A stretch of 64,000 bases of DNA from Tenacibaculum agarivorans (GTDB taxonomy: Bacteria > Bacteroidota > Bacteroidia > Flavobacteriales > Flavobacteriaceae). Below, in pieces: positions 8,326-16,909 of the stretch (position 1 is the first letter of the stretch; every line of letters starts with the position of its first letter). The translations under genes and the position numbers were made by a program. The DNA is taken from the NCBI RefSeq assembly GCF_001936575.1, contig NZ_MSMP01000021.1, forward strand, positions 24,300-88,299, written 5' to 3'. The notes beneath the pieces are model-generated. The model did no database searches. It was not told the origin of the DNA and saw only the letters and a list, made by a program, of their open reading frames with translations.

Positions 8326-9255
8326 ATGGTCTTTATTCCTTTAGCTATTTTTATAACGGTAGTACTATTAATATCTGCCTTTTTTATAGTAAAACAACAA
8401 ACAGCTGCTATTATTGAGCGTTTTGGTAAATTTCACAGTATTCGTCAATCTGGATTACATTTAAAAATTCCATTGGTAGATAGAATTGCTGGTAAACTAA
8501 GTTTAAAGATTCAACAATTAGATGTGATTGTTGAAACGAAAACTTTAGATGATGTATTTGTTCGTTTAAAAGTTTCTGTACAGTATAAAGTTATTAAGGA
8601 TAAAGTTTATGATGCCTTTTATAAGCTAGATTATCCACATGATCAGATTACGAGTTATGTATTTGATGTTGTACGTGCAGAAGTACCTAAAATGAAGTTA
8701 GATGATGTATTTGTTAAGAAAGATGATATAGCAATTGCAGTAAAATCTGAATTGAACGATGCCATGATGGAATATGGATACGATATCATTAAAACATTAG
8801 TAACAGATATTGATCCTGATGCTCAAGTAAAAGCTGCAATGAACCGAATTAACGCTTCTGAGAGAGAAAAAATAGCTGCTCAATATGAAGGTGACGCACA
8901 GCGTATTTTAATCGTAGAAAAGGCAAAAGCTGAAGCTGAGAGTAAACGTTTACAAGGTCAAGGTATAGCAGATCAGAGACGTGAAATTGCTAGAGGATTG
9001 GAAGAATCTGTAGAAGTATTAAATAAAGTTGGTATCAATAGCCAAGAAGCTTCTGCTTTAATTGTTGTAACACAGCACTATGACACATTACAATCTATTG
9101 GTGAAGAAACAAATAGTAATTTAATATTATTACCTAATTCACCTCAAGCTGGTAGTGACATGTTAAATAACATGGTTGCATCTTTTACTGCAAGTAATCA
9201 AATAGGTGAAGCTATGAAACGTGCAAAAAACAAAAAGAAAGATGATACTGAATAG
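8326..9255 (+). CDS. SPFH-domain (stomatin/paraslipin-like) membrane protein
   Basis: 309 residues. One N-terminal membrane helix (about 3-24) is followed by a complete SPFH/Band 7 domain (QQTAAIIERFGKFHSIRQSGLHLKIP, VRLKVSVQYKV, TDIDPDAQVKAAMNRINASEREKIAAQYEGDAQ split here into recognisable pieces) and an Ala/Glu-rich coiled coil with the family's KAKAEAESKRLQGQGIAD-type segment. Members form oligomeric scaffolds in membrane microdomains and often modulate proteases. No NfeD partner gene lies next to it. It is monocistronic, closed by a hairpin at 9279-9308. Confidence 0.88.
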   Translation: MVFIPLAIFITVVLLISAFFIVKQQTAAIIERFGKFHSIRQSGLHLKIPLVDRIAGKLSLKIQQLDVIVETKTLDDVFVRLKVSVQYKVIKDKVYDAFYKLDYPHDQITSYVFDVVRAEVPKMKLDDVFVKKDDIAIAVKSELNDAMMEYGYDIIKTLVTDIDPDAQVKAAMNRINASEREKIAAQYEGDAQRILIVEKAKAEAESKRLQGQGIADQRREIARGLEESVEVLNKVGINSQEASALIVVTQHYDTLQSIGEETNSNLILLPNSPQAGSDMLNNMVASFTASNQIGEAMKRAKNKKKDDTE

Positions 9256-9278
9256 TATCTAAAACTTAAGAATATTAA

Positions 9279-9308
9279 AAAAGCTCACTAATTATAGTGA
9301 GCTTTACT
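9279..9308. terminator. Intrinsic terminator between SPFH gene and tatA
   Basis: Stem AAAGCTCACTA/TAGTGAGCTTT with flanking A- and T-tracts between two converging genes. Confidence 0.75.
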
Positions 9309-9327
9309 TTTATATAAATAAGAAATA

Positions 9328-9510
9328 TTATTCTGTTTCTTCTTTACCTTCTTCTTTGGTAGCATCTTTAAACTCTTTGATACCAGTTCCTAATCCTTTC
9401 ATTAATTCAGGAATTTTTTTACCTCCGAAAAGTAAAACTACTAGTACAACAATGATGGCGATTTGCCATGGTCCTACAAAACCTAAAAATATTAATAGTG
9501 CATTCATCAT
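9328..9510 (-). CDS. tatA: Sec-independent translocase subunit TatA/TatE
   Basis: 60 residues: one membrane helix (about 13-28, WQIAIIVVLVVLLFGG), the conserved FGGKKIPELMKGLGTGIKEFKDA hinge and amphipathic helix in overlapping form, and an acidic tail. This is the classic TatA plan; TatA forms the size-variable pore of twin-arginine export. tatC is not in the window. It is on the same strand as the downstream GIN-domain and rnr genes' direction, but gaps suggest separate transcripts. Confidence 0.93.
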   Translation of the reverse strand: MMNALLIFLGFVGPWQIAIIVVLVVLLFGGKKIPELMKGLGTGIKEFKDATKEEGKEETE

Positions 9511-9543
9511 CTATAATTTGATATAGCAAAGATAGCAAAAACT

Positions 9544-10221
9544 TTAGTTACTTCTTTCTATTGTTCCACCAATAACCTTTTTTTCATCTATAACTTCAGG
9601 CTTACCTTTATACAGGATTGTACCACCAAAACTAACTTTAGCTTCTAAAGTTTCTCCTGTATGAATTTCAGCCTTAGCACCTGATCCTGCATTGACTTTA
9701 GACACGTTTTCAACAATTAAATCATAACCATGATAATTTGCTCCTAAATCTAATTTTACAGTTTGGTTTTTAGCCTCTCCTTTTAATTTAATTACTCCTG
9801 CTGAAGAAGCTTTTACTGTTAAATGTTTTATTTTAACAGTCATGTTTATGTACGAACCTTCTTGAGCTTTAATATCAATATGTTGCTGTTCTATTCCTGC
9901 AGATACAATAGATGAACCTTCGTTAGCATCTATTACAGGGATAGGTTTATTAAAATAAATAATTACTTTAACCTTTCCATCTGCTGTTGTTTCTGGAAAT
10001 TTTAAAGATATCTTTAGTTTTTCATTTTGCTGTTTAACTTTTACTTTGTTTGATTTTTCTCCAGAAATATGAATTTCTTGTTTATCAGATTTTATCAATT
10101 CTACATCTATTCCGTTATAAACTTTAAGGATTTCAAAATCTCCTAAACCTCTCGTAATTGTCTCTTGTGCAGAGGATAACAGTGTAAAAAAACAAAATGT
10201 AATGTAAAGTAGTTGTTTCAT
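9544..10221 (-). CDS. GIN/head domain (DUF2807) secreted protein
   Basis: 225 residues with a signal peptide (about 1-18, cut after SSA) followed by a repetitive beta-strand domain built of short alternations such as VDANEGSSIVSAG and VKASSAGVIKLKG. This is typical of the DUF2807 putative auto-transporter adhesin head/GIN domain, a right-handed beta-helix found throughout Bacteroidota. Localisation is probably periplasm or outer membrane; the role is unknown. The gene stands alone between rnr and tatA on the same strand. Confidence 0.75.
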   Translation of the reverse strand: MKQLLYITFCFFTLLSSAQETITRGLGDFEILKVYNGIDVELIKSDKQEIHISGEKSNKVKVKQQNEKLKISLKFPETTADGKVKVIIYFNKPIPVIDANEGSSIVSAGIEQQHIDIKAQEGSYINMTVKIKHLTVKASSAGVIKLKGEAKNQTVKLDLGANYHGYDLIVENVSKVNAGSGAKAEIHTGETLEAKVSFGGTILYKGKPEVIDEKKVIGGTIERSN

Positions 10222-10290
10222 TTTAAAGGAATTATAGTATTATAAATTAAACTAAAAAAAGAAATCTATAGTATAATTTAAGCGTTAAAA

Positions 10291-12489
10291 TTAATGAGAA
10301 ATCAATTCGAAATCTAAATGTTTACGTTCTAAATCTGTATGTTTTACTTTAACTGTAACAGGATCACCTAATTGAATCATTGCTTGAGTAGATTGACCGA
10401 TAACAGCATACTGTTTTTCATCAAAAATATAATAGTCATCTTTTATATCTCTAATCCTAACCATACCTTCACATTTATTAGATACTATTTCAACATAAAT
10501 ACCCCATTCAGTTACACCTGAAATAACACCTTGAAATTCCTGATCTTTATGATCTTGCATGTATTTTACTTGCATATATTTTATGGAATCTCGTTCTGCC
10601 TTAGCAGCTAATTCTTCCATTTTGGAAGTGTGTTTACAACGTTCTTCATATCCATCAACTTTTGGAGAAGATCCTCCATCTAAATAATGTTGTAATAAAC
10701 GATGCGTCATTACATCAGGATATCTACGTATTGGCGAGGTAAAGTGACTGTAATAGTCAAATGCTAAACCGTAATGACCGATGTTTTGAGTAGTATATAC
10801 AGCTTTACTCATAGAACGTATGGCTAGTGTTTCTACTAAATTTGCTTCACCTTTACCATGAACGTCTTTTAATAATTTATTTAAGCTTTCAGAAGTTGAC
10901 TCTCTCGATTGAGTATCAATTTTATAACCAAATTTTGAGATAATATTTTGTAAAGAAGCTAGTTTATCAACATCAGGTTCATCATGAATTCTATATACAA
11001 AAGTCTTATTTGTAGGTCGACCTCCTTTACCTTTTCCTATAAATTCTGCTACTTTTTTGTTAGCTAATAACATAAACTCTTCTATAAGTTTATTAGCATC
11101 CTTACCTTCTTTAAAAAATACTCCAATTGGATTAGCTTCTTCATCTAAATGGAACTTTACTTCCACTTTATCAAAAGAAATAGCTCCAGCTTTCATACGC
11201 TTTGCACGCATCTTCTTGGCTAATTCATCTAATTTTAAAGTAGCTTCAACAATCTTATCATCTACTGTGTATTCAGAACCTGTAAGTGATACTTCTTGAG
11301 GAATTATATTATTTTTATTTTCTATAATTGCTTGCGCTTCCTCATACGCAAAGCGTTTATCAGAATACGTGACAGTTCTACCAAACCATTGGTTATGAAT
11401 GTTAGCTTTCTCATCTAATTCAAAAACGGCAGAAAAGGTCAATTTTTCTTCATTTGGACGTAATGAACATACTCCATTAGACAGCATTTCTGGAAGCATA
11501 GGAACCACTCTATCTACTAAATATACTGAAGTAGCTCTATCATAAGCTTCATCATCTAAAATCGTTTTTGACTGTAGATAATGAGATACATCAGCAATAT
11601 GAATACCAATCTCATAATTACCATTCTCTAATACGGTAAAAGAAAGAGCATCATCAAAATCTTTAGCATCTTTAGGATCAATAGTAAAGGTAAGATCTTC
11701 TCTCATATCTCTTCTTTTACTAATTTCTTCAGCTGTAATTTCAATAGGTAATTCTTCTGCTTCTTTTTCTACTTCTTTAGGAAATTCATAAGGTAATCCA
11801 TATTCTAATAATATAGAATGAATTTCAGTGTCATGATCACCAGGTCTTCCTAAAATCTGAGTAATTTTTCCAAAAGGATTCTTAGAATTATCAGGCCAAT
11901 CTGTAATTTTTGCTACAACTTTATCTCCATTATCTGCTCCATTTAATTTTCCTTTAGAAATAAAAATATCAGCATACATTTTTGGACTGTCAGGTAAAAC
12001 AAAACCAAAATTCTTACTCATTTGAAGCGTACCAACAAACTCTTGTTTTGCTCTCTCAATAATTTCTACTACATCTGCTTCAAGTTTTGGCGTTTTTCTT
12101 TTATTGTATACATATACTCTAACAATGTCGTCTTGTAAGGCTTTATTTAAGTTTACTGAAGGCACAAAAATATCTTCTTCAAAGTCATCACAAATAAAAT
12201 ATCCATTACCATTTGCCGTAAGATCCATAGTTCCAATATGGTATTTACGATCAGCGTTAATTTTATATTTACCTTTTTCTACTTCTACTATCTTTTGAGA
12301 AGAAGCTAGTTCACTTAGTTTCTTAATAATCTGGTTTCTTCCTTCAGTATCACTAATTGCAATTTTACTAGCAATTTGTTTGTAATTAAAAGACTTAGTA
12401 CTGTCTTCATTCAAAATTCTAAAAATCTTTCGAGTTAAGTCTTTGATTACCTTACCTTTCTTTTTATAAATTTTTTTCTTTCTAGGCAT
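10291..12489 (-). CDS. rnr: Ribonuclease R
   Basis: About 732 residues of an RNase II/R family 3'-5' exoribonuclease that degrades structured RNA. In order: N-terminal basic and winged-helix part, cold-shock domains, the RNB catalytic domain with TIDPKDAKDFDDALSF (metal-binding aspartates) and the SPIRRYPDVMTHRLL signature, and a C-terminal S1 domain. I place the start at the ATG at 12489 (MPRKKKIYKKK), because the further seven codons upstream begin with TTG and basic MxRKKK starts are usual in this phylum. Divergent from the small ORF at 12621. Confidence 0.93.
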   Translation of the reverse strand: MPRKKKIYKKKGKVIKDLTRKIFRILNEDSTKSFNYKQIASKIAISDTEGRNQIIKKLSELASSQKIVEVEKGKYKINADRKYHIGTMDLTANGNGYFICDDFEEDIFVPSVNLNKALQDDIVRVYVYNKRKTPKLEADVVEIIERAKQEFVGTLQMSKNFGFVLPDSPKMYADIFISKGKLNGADNGDKVVAKITDWPDNSKNPFGKITQILGRPGDHDTEIHSILLEYGLPYEFPKEVEKEAEELPIEITAEEISKRRDMREDLTFTIDPKDAKDFDDALSFTVLENGNYEIGIHIADVSHYLQSKTILDDEAYDRATSVYLVDRVVPMLPEMLSNGVCSLRPNEEKLTFSAVFELDEKANIHNQWFGRTVTYSDKRFAYEEAQAIIENKNNIIPQEVSLTGSEYTVDDKIVEATLKLDELAKKMRAKRMKAGAISFDKVEVKFHLDEEANPIGVFFKEGKDANKLIEEFMLLANKKVAEFIGKGKGGRPTNKTFVYRIHDEPDVDKLASLQNIISKFGYKIDTQSRESTSESLNKLLKDVHGKGEANLVETLAIRSMSKAVYTTQNIGHYGLAFDYYSHFTSPIRRYPDVMTHRLLQHYLDGGSSPKVDGYEERCKHTSKMEELAAKAERDSIKYMQVKYMQDHKDQEFQGVISGVTEWGIYVEIVSNKCEGMVRIRDIKDDYYIFDEKQYAVIGQSTQAMIQLGDPVTVKVKHTDLERKHLDFELISH

Positions 12490-12620
12490 AAAATCATTTA
12501 AAATATTCAACAGACTAAATTACAAAGAATTATTCTGAAAAAATTTTCTTAAAAAAATCTTAAGAAAAATGTAACATATCTAAAATTCTCTCGTCTATAT
12601 ATAAAAACAACTACTTAAAA

Positions 12621-12785
12621 GTGAAAAACTTACGTAAAATAATATTATTATTTCTTTTGATTTTCTTAACAGGAATCATTATTGCTGCTGTAAGTATAAA
12701 CACCACTTTAGATAAAAAAGAAACCTCTACTAGTCTTACTTCTAAACAAGACATCACATATCTGATCAAGTTATCTAATTTCTAA
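12621..12785 (+). CDS. Small single-pass membrane protein (54 aa), hypothetical
   Basis: A GTG-started frame of 54 codons: basic start VKNLRK, a hydrophobic helix (IILLFLLIFLTGIIIAAVSI, about 6-26), then a Ser/Thr/Lys-rich tail with no further hydrophobic stretch. The composition differs from the gene-free DNA that follows, and the basic-then-hydrophobic order is protein-like. It diverges from rnr with 131 bases between them. No family recognised. It might instead be a signal-anchored peptide, or a chance ORF. Confidence 0.4.
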   Translation: MKNLRKIILLFLLIFLTGIIIAAVSINTTLDKKETSTSLTSKQDITYLIKLSNF

Positions 12786-12840
12786 AAGTTAGCTATAATT
12801 TACAACAATTAAGAGTTACTTATTTTTAGCAAAAGGCATT

Positions 12841-12990
12841 AAAAAAGCATAGTATCACTTTTCGATACAATTTTACTTTTGATTTCGATAAACCCAATCA
12901 CTAGTAAATTACTATCATTAATAGCCGTTTCACAAAATTTTATCAAAGGTTTCAAGCAAACAAGGATTTATTATTCAAGATTCACGTTAT
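12841..12990. repeat. Diverged copy of a dispersed intergenic palindromic element
   Basis: Ends in TTCAAGATTCACGTTA, the same end as the element at 15088-15267. Its GCCGTTTCACAAAATTTT core matches the reverse complement of 63780-63800. The internal TTTCGATAAACCCAATCACTAG also resembles the module repeated at 5640, 6160 and 6480. Confidence 0.5.
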
Positions 12991-13586
12991 TGAACTAATC
13001 TTCAATTTAAATGCTTAGTAAATCTAAAATCGTATGTGTACTATTTCGACAACAATATTTTCAATTGAGTTAATCAGTTTTACTTACTCAAATAAAATAT
13101 GAATGATCAATTTCTAAATTTCGTTATTAACACTTTATATTATTATAGAATTCTTTCTTTTTAAATTTAAAAAAACAATACTGCTTATAATAGTGTGTTA
13201 ATTTGTGGAATTGATTTGTGAAAATAAATTTGGTTTTATGAGTTATTAAATGAAATGAACAATTTATGAGTATAAAATACAGCTGAAAATCAACTTAAAA
13301 GTAGAGTTATTAACAATCTGAATTTATTTAAATCCACTTCTTTTTATGAATAGTTAATTTCTTGTTCATTGTAAATAAATTGTAAATTTTATGTTGATAA
13401 AATTGAATTAAAAAACTAAAAAAAAAGTTGCATAATTCACCTAGCCCGCTGTATTGTAAAAAAAACTCAAAAAGCCAAAAAATCTTTTGATAAACTTCTT
13501 AGGAGTTCTTAACAATTTAGAAAAATTGGTAAGTGTTTTATTTTTAAAGCTTTAGTACCCTTTTCAAAAAAAGCATTGTTAATTAC

Positions 13587-13616
13587 TGTTGATAACCGTT
13601 AATAACACTATTTTTG
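13587..13616 (+). promoter_or_regulatory. Candidate rpiB promoter
   Basis: TATTTTTG at 13609-13616 matches the Bacteroidota -7 element TAnnTTTG, with TTG at 13589-13591 as a -33 element 17 bases before it. It overlaps the DnaA-box-like sequences and lies 31 bases before the rpiB start codon. Confidence 0.4.
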
Positions 13617-13647
13617 TGGCCAACAACACAATTAAAATCAAGAAATT

Positions 13648-14079
13648 ATGACTATTGCTATTGGTAATGATCACGCAGGGACAGAATATAAGTTTGAAAT
13701 CATCAAACTATTAGAAGAATTAGGTCATACTGTAGTTAATTTTGGAACGGATGATAATGGAAGTATGGATTATCCAGACACAATTCATCCGACAGCTAAT
13801 GCAGTTGAAAGTAAGGAAGCCGATTTAGGTATTATTTTATGCGGAAGTGGTAACGGAGCGCAAATGACTGCGAACAAACATCAAGGTATTAGAGCTGCAC
13901 TATGTTGGAATAATGAATTGGTAGCTTTAGCTAGACAACATAATAATGCTAACATATTAACAATTCCTGCACGTTTTGTTTCTTTACAACAAGCATTAGG
14001 CTTTGTAAAACTATTTTTATCTACTGATTTTGAAGGTGGTCGTCACCAAAATAGAGTATCTAAAATCGCTTGTAGTTAA
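13648..14079 (+). CDS. rpiB: Ribose-5-phosphate isomerase B
   Basis: 143 residues of the RpiB/LacA/LacB family, which interconverts ribose 5-phosphate and ribulose 5-phosphate in the pentose phosphate pathway. The N-terminal IAIGNDHAGTEYK substrate loop is present, as is GSGNGAQMTANKHQGIRAALCW at about 71-92. In this loop the catalytic Cys region reads LCGSGNGA, as commonly seen in Bacteroidota. ATG at 13648. The gene is followed after 14 bases by an acetyltransferase gene, with which it may form an operon. Confidence 0.93.
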   Translation: MTIAIGNDHAGTEYKFEIIKLLEELGHTVVNFGTDDNGSMDYPDTIHPTANAVESKEADLGIILCGSGNGAQMTANKHQGIRAALCWNNELVALARQHNNANILTIPARFVSLQQALGFVKLFLSTDFEGGRHQNRVSKIACS

Positions 14080-14093
14080 TAACTAGTTAACAA

Positions 14094-14534
14094 ATGGAAT
14101 TTTTAGTAAAATCTTTTAATGAGCTCTCTTTAAGAGAGCTTTATAGTATATTACAATTACGTTCAGAAGTATTTGTTGTTGAACAAGATTGTGTATATCA
14201 AGATATTGATGGTAAAGATGATAAAGCTTTGCATGTTTTAGGTATAAAGAATAACCAAATTGTAGCCTATACTCGCTTATTTAAACCATTAGATTATTTT
14301 GAAGAAGCAAGTATAGGAAGAGTTATTGTTAAGCAAGAAGAACGTAAATATGGTTATGGTCATGATTTGATGAAATTTTCTATAGATACGGTTATTAACA
14401 AGTTTTCTACACGTAGTATAAAAATAGGAGCACAAACCTATTTACAGAAATTCTACGAGTCACATGGTTTTCAACAAGTAGGTGAAGGTTATATTGAAGA
14501 CGGAATTCCTCATATTCATATGATTAGAGAATAA
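14094..14534 (+). CDS. ElaA-type GNAT acetyltransferase
   Basis: 146 residues. The N-terminal block ELYSILQLRSEVFVVEQ followed by CVYQDIDGKDDKALHVLG is the signature of the ElaA subgroup of GNAT proteins. The acetyl-CoA loop reads RVIVKQEERKYGYGHDLM, and AQTYLQKFYESHGFQQVGEGY is the usual C-terminal block. Substrate unknown. It begins 14 bases after rpiB and ends 16 bases before the next gene, so the three may be one transcript. Confidence 0.85.
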   Translation: MEFLVKSFNELSLRELYSILQLRSEVFVVEQDCVYQDIDGKDDKALHVLGIKNNQIVAYTRLFKPLDYFEEASIGRVIVKQEERKYGYGHDLMKFSIDTVINKFSTRSIKIGAQTYLQKFYESHGFQQVGEGYIEDGIPHIHMIRE

Positions 14535-14550
14535 TTAATTTTCTAATGGG

Positions 14551-15078
14551 ATGATCATAGATATCATTAAAGTTATATTATTGCCGACCGTTATAGGGGG
14601 AATTCTTTTGTATTCTGATTATAAATCAAATAAAAGAATACAACGAAATGTTCATAACCAATTTACACTGAAACTAAATAAGAGTTATTTATGGATAGGA
14701 ATTATTTGTTGTTTGTTTGGTTCAGTACTTATGAGTGCGGCAATTAAACACTGGAATAAAGATATATATATAATGTCTTCACTTACAGTATTATTCTTTT
14801 TAGTAATGGGTAGTATAGTTCTGTTGTGGTACTATAATTATGAGTTGGTTTTTGATGAGAAAAGAATAATAGCTTCAGATTGGAAAAGAAAGAAAATAAC
14901 TACTAAATGGAGTGAAATAGAAAATATTAAATTTAATACAATATCAGGATATTTAAAACTTTATTCTAAAAATGACAGAATAGCTGTACATCAGCATTCA
15001 ATAGGTTTTGTAGAATTTTTAAGATTTATGGAAATGAAAACTAATTATACGAAAGAAGAATTAAAGATTCCTTTTTAA
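14551..15078 (+). CDS. Hypothetical membrane protein with PH-like C-terminal domain
   Basis: 175 residues. Three hydrophobic segments (about 4-20, 48-65, 73-94) precede a soluble beta-rich tail (ELVFDEKRIIASDWKRKKITTKWSEIENIKF). The alternation of this tail resembles bacterial PH-like (bPH) domains, which often follow two membrane helices. No known family member recognised, and function is unknown. It is the last gene of the possible rpiB transcript. A palindromic element begins 10 bases after its stop. Confidence 0.6.
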   Translation: MIIDIIKVILLPTVIGGILLYSDYKSNKRIQRNVHNQFTLKLNKSYLWIGIICCLFGSVLMSAAIKHWNKDIYIMSSLTVLFFLVMGSIVLLWYYNYELVFDEKRIIASDWKRKKITTKWSEIENIKFNTISGYLKLYSKNDRIAVHQHSIGFVEFLRFMEMKTNYTKEELKIPF

Positions 15079-15087
15079 AAGATAGCA

Positions 15088-15267
15088 AATTAACGTGAAC
15101 CTTGCTTAAAGAAACTCCTGTCACTTCGAGTAAAATTATTTGTAATACAATGGAAAATAATTTTGTATCGAGAAGTATTTCACTAGTTCTCGATAAAATT
15201 TTACACCGTTAGCACTTTGTAAAATCACTCGAACTGACAAAAAAGTTTATCCAAGATTCACGTTAAA
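15088..15267. repeat. 180-bp MITE-like palindromic intergenic element
   Basis: Bounded by TTAACGTGAA (15090-15099) and its inverted copy TTCACGTTAA (15257-15266). Inside, TGTCACTTCGAGT is mirrored by ACTCGAACTGACA, and TATCGAGAA by TTCTCGATA. The whole element can fold on itself, contains no ORF, and fills the gap between two converging genes. Related partial copies lie at 12841 and 63727. Confidence 0.7.
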
Positions 15268-15849
15268 TTAATGTATTAACTGCATCAAATCCTCAACTTC
15301 AACCACTCCACCTGAAGGTAAATCATTCAACCAAATATTTCCTACACGTACTCTAACCAAACGTAATGTTGGAAAACCAACTGCAGATGTCATTTTACGA
15401 ACTTGCCGGTATTTTCCTTCTTGTAAAGTAATAGAAATCCAGGAAGTTGGCCCGTGACGATCGTCTCTAATTTTCATGGAACGTTCTGGAAAGTTAGGAG
15501 TTTCTATACTCTTTACTTTACAAGGTTTTGTAAGATATTTTTCACCTTTAATTCCAATTTTAACACCAGTTTTTAATTGCTCAATTTCTGCGTTAGTAAT
15601 AGCTCCATCAACTTGAACGTAATATTCTTTTTCTACTTTACCTCTTGTAGTAATATAATCACTTACTTTTCCATCGGTTGTTAATAACAATAATCCTTCA
15701 GATTTTACATCCAATCTACCTATAGCCATTGTTCCTTCAGGAAAATCATGTAATTCTCCTAACATTTTCTTTTTTCGTTTAGTTTGATTGTTGATAAACT
15801 GAGAAAGAAAACCAAAAGGTTTATGAATAATAAAGTGTTTATGTTTCAT
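15268..15849 (-). CDS. rluE: rRNA pseudouridine synthase, RsuA/RluE family
   Basis: 193 residues. No S4 domain; the protein starts directly with the catalytic domain (HFIIHKPFGFLSQF), which is the RluE/RluF-like short form. The catalytic block is GRLDVKSEGLLLLTTDGK at about 43-60, with the essential Asp in GRLD. The EGKYRQVRKM signature is at about 147. RluE modifies U2457 of 23S rRNA in E. coli; the target here is inferred by family. ATG at 15849. It is followed on its strand by the palindromic element. Confidence 0.88.
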   Translation of the reverse strand: MKHKHFIIHKPFGFLSQFINNQTKRKKKMLGELHDFPEGTMAIGRLDVKSEGLLLLTTDGKVSDYITTRGKVEKEYYVQVDGAITNAEIEQLKTGVKIGIKGEKYLTKPCKVKSIETPNFPERSMKIRDDRHGPTSWISITLQEGKYRQVRKMTSAVGFPTLRLVRVRVGNIWLNDLPSGGVVEVEDLMQLIH

Positions 15850-15867
15850 ATTGTTATAGCAATAGTA

Positions 15868-15893
15868 TAAAAAAAGCGGGTAAAATACCCGCT
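15868..15893 (-). terminator. Intrinsic terminator of the DUF2167 gene
   Basis: Read on the minus strand: stem AGCGGGTA/TACCCGCT followed by seven T. It separates the DUF2167 gene from rluE. Confidence 0.8.
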
Positions 15894-15917
15894 CTCATAT
15901 AAAAAGAACTCTATTTT

Positions 15918-16808
15918 TTACGCTTCTTCACTCTTTGTTCCGAAAATTCTATTTTTAAGTGCTCCAAATATACCTACAACCGCAATAGCAATAAATTTCC
16001 AAAACTTTAATATCAAAGCAAAAAAACCAGCTTTAGCTAATAATTTTCCAGCGATTAATCCTCCAATACCATATGCAGCAACCTTGTCTATACTAGCATC
16101 AAAATCTGCATAAGTATTCCCTTCTGTAAATGCAACACTACTCAATATTTGATCTACATTATTTTTAACTAAAGGCAAAACATCCATAGTCCCAATAGCA
16201 TTTAAGTTTAAATATCCAGATCTACCTAAAACCCTAATGTTATAGTTTAGTGTATTAATACTATCTGTTCCAAATTTTAACTCTTTAGCCCAGTGTAATT
16301 TTTTGGTATTTTCATCATAAAAAGGCTCAGAAGCCCAACCTACTAAATGTATAGAAGGGTAACCTAATTTTTCTCTTTGTTCGTTTGAGGCATCAGTATC
16401 ATTTTGCATTTCAGATAAAAGATCATTGTAATCAATATCTTTAGCATCTTCATCATTAATATATCCATCATCAGAATAGGTTATCTCCACAGCATAGGTA
16501 AAATTATCACTAATAGGACCAACATTTTCAGGAAATAACATTCCTAAAACTTCAGAAGGAGGATTTCCCCATAAATCAGTTAAAACCATTGAACTCTGTT
16601 CTGCATCTAAAAATTTGTAACCCGTAGGAACATTTATTTCTGCCAAACCATTATCTAATACTACTTTTCCTGTTTTGTAACTAAAACTAGAATTGATACT
16701 ATCAATTTTCTTTTGAAATTCGTTATTAGGAGTTTCAACAATCTCTTCCTGAGAAAAACATAGGAATGACAAATGAATAAAAACAACTGATAAAAGTAAT
16801 TTTTTCAT
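15918..16808 (-). CDS. DUF2167 domain membrane protein
   Basis: About 296 residues with a signal peptide (MKKLLLSVVFIHLSFLCFSQ). The extracytoplasmic DUF2167 domain (INVPTGYKFLDAEQSS, DLWGNPPSEVLGMLFPE, HLVGWASEPFYDENTKKLHW) is followed by a C-terminal hydrophobic segment (about 258-285) and a short basic tail. I start it at the ATG at 16808, because the 13 codons upstream add a polar stretch before the signal peptide. The family is widespread in Gram-negatives with no known function. It diverges from recA; the spacing of about 100 bases contains both promoters. Confidence 0.85.
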   Translation of the reverse strand: MKKLLLSVVFIHLSFLCFSQEEIVETPNNEFQKKIDSINSSFSYKTGKVVLDNGLAEINVPTGYKFLDAEQSSMVLTDLWGNPPSEVLGMLFPENVGPISDNFTYAVEITYSDDGYINDEDAKDIDYNDLLSEMQNDTDASNEQREKLGYPSIHLVGWASEPFYDENTKKLHWAKELKFGTDSINTLNYNIRVLGRSGYLNLNAIGTMDVLPLVKNNVDQILSSVAFTEGNTYADFDASIDKVAAYGIGGLIAGKLLAKAGFFALILKFWKFIAIAVVGIFGALKNRIFGTKSEEA

Positions 16809-16909
16809 AGAATTTTTTTTTAATTGAATTAGGGTGCAATTATACAAAAAAATGCATTAGTTTTTCATAACTTAGCGCATCTTATTTTACAAAATTTTTT
16901 AGCAATTTT

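Larger units (their letters stand above)
12786..13647. other. 862-base AT-rich gap before rpiB; possible replication origin region
   Basis: No credible ORF. The left part (12841-12990) carries a copy of a dispersed palindromic repeat. The rest is extremely AT-rich with DnaA-box-like 9-mers: TTATTAACA at 13124 and 13307, TGTTGATAA at 13392 and 13587, and GTTAATAAC at 13598; the standard box is TTATCCACA. AT-rich tracts and these boxes lie within 10 kb of the parS-like cluster. No dnaA or dnaN is in the window, so an origin is only a hypothesis. Confidence 0.35.
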
